Source of the DNA: Ignavibacteriaceae bacterium
Lineage (GTDB): Bacteria > Bacteroidota > Ignavibacteria > Ignavibacteriales > Ignavibacteriaceae
Length of the DNA stretch: 64,000 bases
Reading direction: 5' to 3'
Assembly: GCA_020848375.1 (NCBI GenBank)
Contig: JADLAF010000194.1
Coordinates: forward strand, 1 to 64,000
Shown here: positions 1-9,603 of the stretch, one piece after another
Layout: each line of letters starts with the position of its first letter
How positions within the stretch are numbered: position 1 is the first letter of the stretch
Program-made: the position numbers and the translations under genes
The notes under the pieces: generated by a model
Database searches by the model: none
What the model saw: only the letters and a program-made list of their open reading frames with translations
Told to the model about the DNA's origin: nothing

Positions 1-1194
1 AATTCGTTTTCCAAAAGAAGTACTTACAATGTATCATACATTACTCCATTGAAAAATAAGAATTCTATCGAAGTGTTAGATAGTCTTATTTGTGTTCTTT
101 TAAACGGAAATAAAATCAAATTTGCATATAATTACAATGAGGATTTAACATTAGATTATTTTACAATGGCTGATTGGTTTAATGGCGAATGGATTTTTTC
201 GGCTAAACATAAAAACACATATAATTTTGAAGGAAAGCTTGAAACCATTCTCTGGGAATGGTTTCAAGCGTCTTCAGGTGAATGGATCAAAGACGCGAAG
301 GTTATTTTTATTTATGATTCTTTAGGAAATAAAATAGCTTCTTCACATCAGGTTTATGATGGACAAAAATTTATTAATTATTTTAAAGATGAATATTATT
401 ATAATGCCGCAAATAATTTATTATCATCAGTACATCAAAATTGGATAGATAGTATATGGGTAAACAGGTCTAAAATTGTTTGGTCTTTTACGCCGGAAAA
501 TGTAAATGATACAACTTTATTTCAGGTTTGGACAAACGCTCAATGGGTAAATTACCAGTTGAATATTTATGAATATGATGCAAAGCTTAATATCATTTCT
601 AATCTGGCAAAAAGATGGCTGGAAAATAATTGGGCGAATATTGGTATGGGTTCATTTGAGTATGATGTTAATAACAATTGTATGCTGAACATTTGGAAAA
701 TAGCAAATAATAATACTTGGGAAAATTGGTTTAGAATATTTTATGAATATGATGAAAATAATAATTTAATTCATCTGTTTGGAGAAGAATGGGAAAATGG
801 TCAATGGGTCCCGGAAGATGAACCTCTAAGTGTTACAAATCCAGATGGTATTGTAATCGGGTTCATAGCTAAAGAACTATTTTTGCATTATAACCCGCCT
901 ACAAGTGTTGAAGGTGAAAAAAATGAAGTTAATGGTTTTAATCTTTTTCAAAATTATCCTAATCCATTTAATCCTAATACAATAATTTCATACAATATTC
1001 AAGAACATTCACTAGTTACATTAAATATATATAACCTCTTGGGAGAGAAAATAAGAACTTTAATACAACAAAATCAAGCTCCGGGGAAATACCAAATTAA
1101 TTTTGATGGAGATAATCTACCTGGCGGGATTTATTTCTATGAATTGATTACAGATAAAATAAAAATAACAAAGAAAATGATACTACTCAGATAA
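1..1194 (+). CDS. Secreted/surface protein with T9SS type A C-terminal sorting domain, 5' truncated by window edge
   Basis: Frame 1 is open from base 1 through the listed ORF (TTG at 49 is probably internal). C-terminus NGFNLFQNYPNPFNPNTIISYNIQ...GGIYFYELITDKIKITKKMILLR matches the Por secretion tail. Repeated W/Y-rich motifs (WENNWANIGMGSFEYDVNNN). Confidence 0.8.
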   Translation, partial: NSFSKRSTYNVSYITPLKNKNSIEVLDSLICVLLNGNKIKFAYNYNEDLTLDYFTMADWFNGEWIFSAKHKNTYNFEGKLETILWEWFQASSGEWIKDAKVIFIYDSLGNKIASSHQVYDGQKFINYFKDEYYYNAANNLLSSVHQNWIDSIWVNRSKIVWSFTPENVNDTTLFQVWTNAQWVNYQLNIYEYDAKLNIISNLAKRWLENNWANIGMGSFEYDVNNNCMLNIWKIANNNTWENWFRIFYEYDENNNLIHLFGEEWENGQWVPEDEPLSVTNPDGIVIGFIAKELFLHYNPPTSVEGEKNEVNGFNLFQNYPNPFNPNTIISYNIQEHSLVTLNIYNLLGEKIRTLIQQNQAPGKYQINFDGDNLPGGIYFYELITDKIKITKKMILLR

Positions 1195-1465
1195 AGAAGT
1201 AAGTATAACCTTCCGCACATTACGGACAGCGTTTTCATTACTGCATTAGTTTTTGGTTTTGTAGTTCCGTTTAACGTTTCTTATGTAAAATAGTTACGTT
1301 ATGAAAGTTTTTTTAATTGTAATATTTGTTTGACAGTTTTGGCATAGTAGTTATGGTCGGGGGTGTAAAAACTTAGCTGTTATACCCTGTAATAAATATG
1401 ATTGTTGTAAAAGAAGAATAAACAAAAAAATTACAAACAAAAAAGTATTATGCATACAAAACATA

Positions 1466-1735
1466 ATGATATTGTTTTTATTATTGTTATTTATTGATAC
1501 CGCTTACTCGCAATTATTAGAAGGTTATGTGTTGGATGATAGTAATAATACATTAATTGGTGCTAATATTTATTCGGCTACTTCAAATCTTGATGGTCAT
1601 TTTTTAGTTAAAATGAAAAACAGACTGTAATGCTTCAGTTGAAGTGGAATTTGATAGTATAACAATATCGGAATTGTAAAATGTAAATGCTCCTGAACTG
1701 CAGCTATTCCCTTCAGAGAAGAGCGCTATTTAAGC
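1466..1735 (+). pseudogene. Decayed gene fragment with carboxypeptidase-regulatory-like (CarboxypepD_reg) N-terminus
   Basis: ATG at 1466 gives MILFLLLLFIDTAYSQLLEGYVLDDSNNTLIGANIYSATSNLDGHFLVKMKNRL* (stop 1628-1630): signal peptide plus G-V-D-LIGANI-T-DG-F motif. After the stop a shifted frame continues VEVEFDSITISEL*NVNAPELQLFPSEKSAI*. Confidence 0.5.
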
Positions 1736-2124
1736 CCTTTATCACAAGTATTTTCGCTTTTGTAACTTCTTGCTGCAGAGACTATACAACAGACGAAGGG
1801 GGGGGATTTACTGTGCAGCAATTCGATAAGATCGGCAACACTAATCTGCCCTGAATAGAGGTGTATTAAAATTTCTTGATTCTTAGTTGTTTGTGGTAGT
1901 ATCACCCCCAAATTACCTGTATCTGGTAGAAAATAACTGAATTATCTACAAAAGCAGAGCTCCTTTATTCTGACACCCTCCTTCGCTCACCGCTCATATT
2001 TTTAACTGGCACAAAAAATGTTATTGATTTCTTATGTCGTTTTGCTTCTCAAATGAGAGAATTACACCTGAAGAAGCAATAACCGCATCAATCATTCATT
2101 TATAATCGCTTTTGTGAGGTTATC

Positions 2125-3093
2125 ATGTCAGAATTGTTCAAAATTTCAGCACAGGGGATTAGTCCGGATCTTTCATCTTTTAACGGCAGCTATGATGAGG
2201 TTAATCTGGGGGAAAAGACTTCTGGAGAAATTTTTAATCTTTTGCTTCAACTTAAAAAAATCCCGATACCCCAGACTGACGGAGATTTTTGCTATCCCAA
2301 TCTGATTATTCAATCCGGGCAGAATCTTCTGCTTACGCTGACTCCGGGAGATGGTAAGCTGATGGATAATGATACGGGTACTGATATGTCCCTTGAAGCA
2401 ATTGAAAAAGTTCTTGTCACCGGTGAAAGATTCGATAAAAGAGAGCGGCTTCAGCAGAAAATGAAAGAAATTGGCGAAAGAACTGCTCTTAAACCTGAAA
2501 TTCTTCCAACAGACAGAGATAAAGTAAAAAAGAATAACATTGATACGGGGCCTGCATCTCCTCAAATTTCTCTGAAGGTATGGAAAAGCTCCGGATGGAA
2601 AGATTTTACGTATTATTTCCCAATTGTGACGGCCATATTTTGCTTTCAGATTGGTCTTTTGGTTCTTGGTGAAGGCCGTGAGGGAGATGTTGAAATGGTG
2701 CCGTATTTCTTTATCGCAGGCGCTGCACTGCTTCCGCTTATTCTTCCGTTAAGAAAGCTTGGCAGGCATGAATTCCGCATGGGGGTTGACTGGAAAACCA
2801 ATACTCTCTGGTGCTGGCGCGCAAATAAGGGGGTTACCGGCTTTGAACCTGATGCCAACCGGATACGGGGATTTGGGGCAGTGGATTCTACCACAAAAAA
2901 ATTCAATCACCGCTGGCTTACAGATAAATCACAGGCGATGTACCGTATCGACAAGAGTTTTACGGTAGTTATGCAAAAAATGAAAACCGATAACTACCTC
3001 CCCGTTAACGGAAGCAAACTGGCAACTGCAAAAGAAGCCGCTGAGATTATTGAGATGATGAACAAACTCTGGGAGAGCCAGAAAAGTGAGTGA
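2125..3093 (+). CDS. Hypothetical membrane protein with two central TM segments
   Basis: 322-aa ORF, ATG start; hydrophobic stretches FPIVTAIFCFQIGLLVLG and PYFFIAGAALLPLILPL; no family recognised. Confidence 0.7.
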   Translation: MSELFKISAQGISPDLSSFNGSYDEVNLGEKTSGEIFNLLLQLKKIPIPQTDGDFCYPNLIIQSGQNLLLTLTPGDGKLMDNDTGTDMSLEAIEKVLVTGERFDKRERLQQKMKEIGERTALKPEILPTDRDKVKKNNIDTGPASPQISLKVWKSSGWKDFTYYFPIVTAIFCFQIGLLVLGEGREGDVEMVPYFFIAGAALLPLILPLRKLGRHEFRMGVDWKTNTLWCWRANKGVTGFEPDANRIRGFGAVDSTTKKFNHRWLTDKSQAMYRIDKSFTVVMQKMKTDNYLPVNGSKLATAKEAAEIIEMMNKLWESQKSE

Positions 3094-3177
3094 TATAATT
3101 TAAGGAAAAAGAAGGCATTTTCACCGATATTTGATAATTTGACAGGAGCATTATCGAAAAATTAGTTTTCACGCAAT

Positions 3178-3972
3178 TTGGCTAAAAGTAAATATACTGT
3201 CGAAAAAGAAAACATCCTGAGAAGGATGGTTAAGGACGCCCTTGAGCTTGAGCCGAGCCGGTCTCATTTTTATCTGGCTATTGAAGCAGATATTACTTCT
3301 ATCTACGCTAAACTGCAAAAAAAGAGGAGAGAGGGTAATCCTTACTATGGTATGTCTGCTTTCTTCATGTTCTGCTATATAAAAACCTTGTTAAAATACC
3401 CCGTGGCTAATTCCAGGAGATTAGGGGCTGACCGCATCGTCAAATATCATACTGTGGATATCTTTATGCCGGTCGAAAAGAAGGTTGATGAGGAATTAAT
3501 CCTCTATCCCTCAATGATAAGGAATGCAGATTCATTAAATCTGGAAGATCTCTCCAAAGAATTCTGGAAACTAAGCAATGACCCCGTCATTGAACTTTCG
3601 AAGGTGGAATTGACCTTCCTTAAACTGCCTCGAGTATTTCGGAGAGCGTATTATAAGTGGGCAAAAATCCGTCCCCAGTTATCAAAGGTACTTTTTGGGA
3701 CTTCAGCTTTCAGTACCATATCTATGTATGGTAACGGGAGTCTCTGGGGCTACGGTCTGCCATTTCATACTGTATCAGTGTATATTGGTAATTCGAAGAA
3801 CAAAGTTGAATTATCAGGTACTGAAGCAGTTAACAAGAAGTATGTTGATATTGTTTTTGCGTTTGACCACCGGACTTTAGATGGGGCTCAGGGTGCAAGG
3901 ATCGTTAATTATTTCCGGGGGCTGATTGAGAGGGAAAATTCTGACATTAGGGATTATCTTAAAAATCTCTAA
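3178..3972 (+). CDS. Stand-alone 2-oxoacid dehydrogenase E2 acyltransferase catalytic domain-like protein (no lipoyl domain)
   Basis: C-terminal FAFDHRTLDGAQGARIVNYFRGLIE matches the E2 HxxxDG active-site region; FSTISMYGNGSLWG resembles the preceding E2 core. In-frame TAG at 3163-3165 supports the TTG start. Confidence 0.7.
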   Translation: MAKSKYTVEKENILRRMVKDALELEPSRSHFYLAIEADITSIYAKLQKKRREGNPYYGMSAFFMFCYIKTLLKYPVANSRRLGADRIVKYHTVDIFMPVEKKVDEELILYPSMIRNADSLNLEDLSKEFWKLSNDPVIELSKVELTFLKLPRVFRRAYYKWAKIRPQLSKVLFGTSAFSTISMYGNGSLWGYGLPFHTVSVYIGNSKNKVELSGTEAVNKKYVDIVFAFDHRTLDGAQGARIVNYFRGLIERENSDIRDYLKNL

Positions 3973-4099
3973 ATTGTATTTGAATTGCTTCTGGAACTTA
4001 TTTGTGTTTCAGGCGTATAAAAATCAGGTTCTGCCGAAATTTTCTTCATTTTTATTTGAAAATAAGCGAAAATGAGTGTAAATTTGAAATTCAAGTTTT

Positions 4100-4184
4100 G
4101 CGGAAGTGGCGGAACTGGTAGACGCGCACGTTTGAGGGGCGTGTGGGGCAACTCGTACGGGTTCAAGTCCCGTCTTCCGCACCA
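4100..4184 (+). tRNA. tRNA-Leu (anticodon GAG), CCA encoded
   Basis: GCGGAAG acceptor pairs CTTCCGC; anticodon arm CACGT-TTGAGGG-GCGTG; long variable arm; GGGTTCAAGTCCC T-arm; ends CACCA. Confidence 0.95.
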
Positions 4185-4211
4185 ATTCTTAAATACATCT
4201 GAGGATTCCTA

Positions 4212-4973
4212 ATGCTCAAGAATATTTCTAGCCTTTTGACCGTCTTTGCCGTTTTATTCACCATCTCACTATCTGCTCAGCAGATGAATCCGGATGCTGC
4301 CCGGCTCTATAATGAAGGAAATGAGAAAATGAAAGCAGGCGATTATAATGGTGCAATAACCAGTTTCGACCTGGCATTAGAAAAAGAGAAAGACTACCGG
4401 ATATACTATCAGAAAGGTATTGCACTACGTCGTGCCAATAAGGTACAGGATGCAATTGCCTCCCTCAATGAATGTCTCAAGCTAAAATCAGATTTTGACC
4501 TGGCTTTTAATGCTCTGGGCTCGGCTTACTTTCAGCTTGGAGATTATGCCAAAGCGATTGAAAATTTTGAGAAGGTTGAAAGTCTTTCGAAGAATGCAAC
4601 TTTAAAAGAAAAGGTTAAAGTATCACTTTCCAGCTCTTATACCAAGCTTGGTTCTTCGAGCATGACCGATGGCAACTACGACAAGGCGATTGAATATCTG
4701 ACTAAAGCCACAGTGCTCAATAATTATGATGCAGCTTATCTTTTTTTAGCGCAAGTTTATAACGAAACTGCCAATTACGATAAGGCGATTGAAGCTGCTG
4801 AAAATGCAATTAAACATAAGTCTAAAATCAGCACCGGAGGTCCCTATTATTATATGGGGTTAGCGTACAAAAACAAGGGTGATAAAGCAAAGGCGCTTGA
4901 TGCTTTTAATAAGTCTAAAGCTGACGCCACTTACAGGAAAAACGCCGAGTACGAAATTTCCCTCTTAAAGTAA
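4212..4973 (+). CDS. Secreted tetratricopeptide-repeat protein
   Basis: Signal peptide and repeated TPR consensus (AIENFEKVESL, YDKAIEYLTKA, GLAYKNKGDKAKALDAF). Confidence 0.85.
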   Translation: MLKNISSLLTVFAVLFTISLSAQQMNPDAARLYNEGNEKMKAGDYNGAITSFDLALEKEKDYRIYYQKGIALRRANKVQDAIASLNECLKLKSDFDLAFNALGSAYFQLGDYAKAIENFEKVESLSKNATLKEKVKVSLSSSYTKLGSSSMTDGNYDKAIEYLTKATVLNNYDAAYLFLAQVYNETANYDKAIEAAENAIKHKSKISTGGPYYYMGLAYKNKGDKAKALDAFNKSKADATYRKNAEYEISLLK

Positions 4974-4982
4974 GAAATTAAG

Positions 4983-5009
4983 ACCCTCGTGAAGCGAGGG
5001 TTTTTTTTT
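4983..5009 (+). terminator. Rho-independent terminator
   Basis: CCCTCG-TGAAG-CGAGGG stem-loop followed by a T9 run. Confidence 0.9.
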
Positions 5010-5037
5010 AGAAATTCAGTAATACCGTCAGAGATTT

Positions 5038-8007
5038 ATGTTCAGGTTATCAGGAGTTGTTCTTCTCCTCTTTTTACTAACTGGTTCTGTCTTTCCATCA
5101 GGATCAGCATTTCAGGAGGCAATTCTTTTTTATAATAAGGGGTTGTTCGGTCAGACATCCCGGATACTGAAAGACTATATACAAAGTCTGGCCAAAGATC
5201 ATCCTGACAGGGAAACTTCTCTTTACTTTCTTGCAAAATCGAACTACTACCTCGGAATTCACACTTTAGCTGCTGATTACTTCGAACAGTTTAACAGGGA
5301 GTATCCACTTTCGCCCCTTAAAGAACAAGTATATAACAAACTTGGTCTTCATTATTTTGAAACGGGCCTATTCCCTGAATCCAGAGATAATTATTTTTCA
5401 TTAATTAAAGAGTTCCCCGAAAGTGAATTTACTGGTTCAGCTCAATACTGGATAGGGGAGTCTTTTGTTCATGAGGGCAAATTCAGCGAGGCAATCAGTT
5501 ATCTTGAAAATGCCATAAGCAGCAGAAGCGGTAATAAATATCTGGATTATGCTATTTATTCACTTGCCGGAGTTTATGAAAGGAAAGGGGACTATAAATC
5601 GGCAGCTACCTATTACGATGAATTAATTTCTTTTTACCGAAGCAGTCCACTTCTTGCAGCCGCCCAGATTCGTATTGGTTTTTGCTACTTCAAGCTAAAA
5701 GACTATGATGCTTCTATTTTAGAGTTGTCAAATCCGAATATCGGAACAATGACCGCAGAAAAGCAGGCAGAAGCGCTTTACCTTCTTGCCAATGCAATGT
5801 ATCACACTTCCGACTATGAGGGGGCTTATAAAATTTATGCTGATATACAAAATAAATTCCCCTCAATATCTTTTATCCGTGATCTCCGTTATGCATTTGC
5901 ATGGACAAACTTCAGGTTGAATAAATATTCTGATGCATATAAATTTTTTAATTCGGTTTCAGAAACTGAAGATAGTATGGGCATTGAAGCATTCTTCTGG
6001 AAAGGGGAGGCAAAACGGTATTCCGGTCAGCTTGATGAAGCGTTAAAGATTTACGAGCAGTTTCTCTTAAAGTTTCCTGGATCAGAAAAAGTGCAGGGCG
6101 TAAGATATCAGCTTGGGCTGATTTCATATTCAGATAAAAAGTACGAACAAGCTGTTAAATTTCTCATCGGATCAGTAACTGGTAAAGATAAAATTATAAC
6201 ACTCAAATCATATATTCTTCTTGGTGAAATAGAGCTTTACCGGAAAAAATATCAGCTTGCCGATAATTATTTTAATTCGGTTCTCAGCATGAGTCCGGAT
6301 GATGCCTCGCTATTTTACCGTGCACGGTTGGGTAAAGCTATCTCCTCATTCCATCAGGAAAAATTTAAAGATGTTTCTGAAATTCTGAAAAAAATAGAAG
6401 AGGAGAACCCAAACTTCGAGTTTGAAAAAGTGAGTTTCTTTCTTGCTGAAGCTCTTTTTAATCTGAAACAGTATAAAGAGTCCTTAACCTACTATAATAA
6501 AATCAGTACGGACGACAAACAGTTTGGTGCTTATGCACTCTACGGCAAGGCATATACTTACTACAACCAGTCTGACTATAAAAATGCAACTTTTTATTTT
6601 TCCGATTTCCTGAAACTGTTCAAGAATGATGAAAGAGCAGATGATGCTTCATTGCGTCTTGGGGATAGTTTTTTTGCTGTTAGGGATTATGATGCGGCGG
6701 TACGGATTTATAAGGATATACTGGTCAGGAAAAGTAAAGGAGTACGAACAGATTATGTAAATTATCAGCTCGCCCTGGCATATTATAAGGCAGGAAAAAT
6801 TAAGGAATCTCTGGCGGAACTTAATTCTGTCTCAGCGCTTTATTCAAAAAGTGAGTATGGTGAAAATGCGCTTTATCTGGCCGGGTGGATTCATTTTCAG
6901 CAAGCCAACTATAGTGCAGCAATAGATAAATATCTGCTCATGCTCAATACTATGCCCAGATCACGTTTGATTCCCATGATACTGTACTCGATCGGTGACT
7001 CATACTTTAATCTTGGCAGCTATGATTCCTCCATTGCCTATTATAACAGAATAGTTACATCTTATTCGGGAAGCAATTATTTGTTTGATGCTATTAGCGG
7101 TATTCAGTATTGTTATATAGCAAAAGGCGATCTGGAAGGTGCGACTTTAATTATTGACCGCTATGCCCGCCAGTATCGGTCAAGTGCATTCGCGGATGAG
7201 CTGTTTCTAAAAAAGGGAGAAATTTATTACTCAAACGGGGACTATGAAAAAGCGATTGTTTACTATAATGAATTTATAGATTTGTTCCCTGAATCAGAAC
7301 TTACCGCGGATGCTTTTTTCTGGATTGCTAAAAGCTATCGCACAACCGGTAAAGTCCTGGAGGCCAAGCAGACCTTCCGTGCACTTGCTGAAAGATTCCC
7401 GGCTGCTGAAATAACTGTTTCCGCCGTTATTGAACTTGCTTCACTCTATCAGGCGGACAACAATCATGGAGAAGCACTTAAGGTAATTAACTCTGTATTG
7501 GTGAATTTCAGTAAAAGCACAAGGTATCCGGAACTGCTTTACACCAAGGGCAAAATACTTCTTGTAATGAATGATGTAGGCGGTGCTTATGATTTATTTG
7601 ATCAGACTTCAGTTTATTACGTTGATAACTTGTTTGGCGATAAGTCAAAAATTGAATTAGGCAAACTTGAACTGAACAATAAACGTTACAAGAAGGCCGC
7701 TGAAGTTCTTCTGAAAGTTGCCACTAAGAGAAGTGATGATTTGGCTGCTGAAGCACAGTATATTCTCGGACTTGTTTACACGGCAGAAGGAAAAAACAGC
7801 GAGGCAATCACCTCATTTGTAAGGGTGACCAATATCTTTTCATTGTACGATGAATGGGTTACCAAAAGTTTTTTGCGGCTTGGAGAACTCTATGCGAAGT
7901 CCGGTGATAAAAACAAAGCCAAAGAAATGTATAAAAGTGTTTTAGCAAAACACCCTGATGATGAATATGGCAAGGAAGCACAATTAAAGCTGAGGAGATT
8001 GAAATGA
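5038..8007 (+). CDS. Large exported TPR protein (989 aa), first gene of TPR/barrel/HU-SPOR/ExbBD/TonB operon
   Basis: Signal peptide, then many TPR-like units (YKEALxYY, AxYxLGxxYF, YxxAIxYYNxxI); start/stop overlap with next gene. Confidence 0.85.
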   Translation: MFRLSGVVLLLFLLTGSVFPSGSAFQEAILFYNKGLFGQTSRILKDYIQSLAKDHPDRETSLYFLAKSNYYLGIHTLAADYFEQFNREYPLSPLKEQVYNKLGLHYFETGLFPESRDNYFSLIKEFPESEFTGSAQYWIGESFVHEGKFSEAISYLENAISSRSGNKYLDYAIYSLAGVYERKGDYKSAATYYDELISFYRSSPLLAAAQIRIGFCYFKLKDYDASILELSNPNIGTMTAEKQAEALYLLANAMYHTSDYEGAYKIYADIQNKFPSISFIRDLRYAFAWTNFRLNKYSDAYKFFNSVSETEDSMGIEAFFWKGEAKRYSGQLDEALKIYEQFLLKFPGSEKVQGVRYQLGLISYSDKKYEQAVKFLIGSVTGKDKIITLKSYILLGEIELYRKKYQLADNYFNSVLSMSPDDASLFYRARLGKAISSFHQEKFKDVSEILKKIEEENPNFEFEKVSFFLAEALFNLKQYKESLTYYNKISTDDKQFGAYALYGKAYTYYNQSDYKNATFYFSDFLKLFKNDERADDASLRLGDSFFAVRDYDAAVRIYKDILVRKSKGVRTDYVNYQLALAYYKAGKIKESLAELNSVSALYSKSEYGENALYLAGWIHFQQANYSAAIDKYLLMLNTMPRSRLIPMILYSIGDSYFNLGSYDSSIAYYNRIVTSYSGSNYLFDAISGIQYCYIAKGDLEGATLIIDRYARQYRSSAFADELFLKKGEIYYSNGDYEKAIVYYNEFIDLFPESELTADAFFWIAKSYRTTGKVLEAKQTFRALAERFPAAEITVSAVIELASLYQADNNHGEALKVINSVLVNFSKSTRYPELLYTKGKILLVMNDVGGAYDLFDQTSVYYVDNLFGDKSKIELGKLELNNKRYKKAAEVLLKVATKRSDDLAAEAQYILGLVYTAEGKNSEAITSFVRVTNIFSLYDEWVTKSFLRLGELYAKSGDKNKAKEMYKSVLAKHPDDEYGKEAQLKLRRLK

Positions 8008-9593
8008 AACTGAATATAAAAATGCTTGTGTTCCTTCTTGTTTTATCTACAGTGACATTTGCGCAGGACGACACTAAGTCTAATGTTGAACTGCCTGATT
8101 TTGTTATTACCGGTAAGGACCAGATTAATTTCCCGCCGGCAAAAAAAATTAAACCGGATGTGATATCGGCACTTTCAGAAGAATTTATAAATCCTCCTTA
8201 TAAAGCTGAAGAGTTTTCTTCAGGTGAAATAAGCATACCAGAAACAATTGTTTCGTTTAAGAAAGACTCTTCTCTGGTTTTTAATGGGTTGTTCTCAGTT
8301 TATCTGGGTAACCTCTCCCTCCCCGAGCTTAAAGGTAGTTATAATCTGGGTTTTGGTTCATTGCGGCTTACTCCGTCTCTTGAGGTGAAAAAAATCCGCG
8401 ATTTTGAACCGAACAGCGGAGAAAGTATATATAACTTTAATGTTAGTTCAGTTTTTACGCAGGAAAGAGGCGAGGGGTTTTTTAGTGACATAATTGCAGA
8501 CGCGGATGTTTCTTTCTATTCAAGTAACAGGAAACTTTACAAAGACACATTATCGTTCAGGAAAAGGGACTTAAATCTGTTTTCAATGAATGCCGGTATT
8601 AAAAAATATTTTAGCAGTAATTCCACAGTGCATCTTACCGGTGATATTAAATCTGCATCAGTAAATGAGTTTGTCTCTGGGTTGAACAGGGCTTCTTTTG
8701 ACGCGGGTGGTTTCGTTAAATTTTCAAATTTTATACTCTCCGCTGATGCTGAAATCTCCACTATGTCATTAGACAATTATGACAAGGGCTATTATTCTTT
8801 CACCCCAGGTGTTTCATATTTTCAGCCCGGCTCACTTTACATAAGAGTAGCTGGCGGACCCGTAAAGGCAGGCGAAAATAGCGGTATTGGGATTGATGCC
8901 TCAGCCGGATTGAATCTTTCTTCCGCACTAAGTGTCAGTTTCAGCTATGAAAATGGCTGGAAGAGCTCAAATTTGTTTAGTTCACTTGTTTCTGTCCCAT
9001 ATTTCCTGCCTGATTCATTAAGTCAATTGTTCGAAAACCGGAATCATCACCTCAGGTTTGAAACAAAATACAGTTTTAAACACTATTTTGAGGGGTTAGT
9101 TTTCATTAAAACCGGTAAAACAGAGAACATGAACTATTTCTTGAGAGATACTTCTAACGGGGTTTTCAGAGCTTCATCGGCAGATGCCTCATTTGTAGGT
9201 ATGGGGGTTGATCTTAAGTTCCATGAGGGTCCCATGGGTTTTTTATATGGTCATGCTGAACTTAATTCTGTTAAGGATAATAATGACAAAACACTTCCTT
9301 ATCTGTCTTCTCTTCGGGGCAATTTGATCTATGGTAAAAAGCTGAGCAAGTCAATTAGTCTGCTGGCTGGTGCTGAGTATCTTAGTTCTCCTTATGTTGA
9401 CCGGCAGAATCTGAAAGAAAGCAGTTCTTACTTAGACATTAATTTAGCGTTAGAATATAAACTCGGCCTTATTTCAGAGGGAAGTGTGGTTTCATTTAAA
9501 GCGAATAATCTGTTAAATACCGAAAACAACTACTGGGAGGGATACCCTGGCAGACCGGCCGACTTTCGTATTGGTTTGGAAATAAAGTTTTAA
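8004..9593 (+). CDS. TonB-dependent-receptor-like outer-membrane beta-barrel lacking a recognisable plug
   Basis: Signal peptide; TonB-box-like VELPDFVITGKDQ near mature N-terminus; alternating barrel strands; TBDR-like C-terminus NLLNTENNYWEGYPGRPADFRIGLEIKF. Confidence 0.7.
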   Translation: MKLNIKMLVFLLVLSTVTFAQDDTKSNVELPDFVITGKDQINFPPAKKIKPDVISALSEEFINPPYKAEEFSSGEISIPETIVSFKKDSSLVFNGLFSVYLGNLSLPELKGSYNLGFGSLRLTPSLEVKKIRDFEPNSGESIYNFNVSSVFTQERGEGFFSDIIADADVSFYSSNRKLYKDTLSFRKRDLNLFSMNAGIKKYFSSNSTVHLTGDIKSASVNEFVSGLNRASFDAGGFVKFSNFILSADAEISTMSLDNYDKGYYSFTPGVSYFQPGSLYIRVAGGPVKAGENSGIGIDASAGLNLSSALSVSFSYENGWKSSNLFSSLVSVPYFLPDSLSQLFENRNHHLRFETKYSFKHYFEGLVFIKTGKTENMNYFLRDTSNGVFRASSADASFVGMGVDLKFHEGPMGFLYGHAELNSVKDNNDKTLPYLSSLRGNLIYGKKLSKSISLLAGAEYLSSPYVDRQNLKESSSYLDINLALEYKLGLISEGSVVSFKANNLLNTENNYWEGYPGRPADFRIGLEIKF

Positions 9594-9603
9594 CATCAGT
9601 ACG

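Noticed and set aside
1726-1911. Minus-strand 61-aa ORF in the decayed region
   Set aside because: No recognisable motif and no start context; overlaps pseudogene debris and a G8 run.
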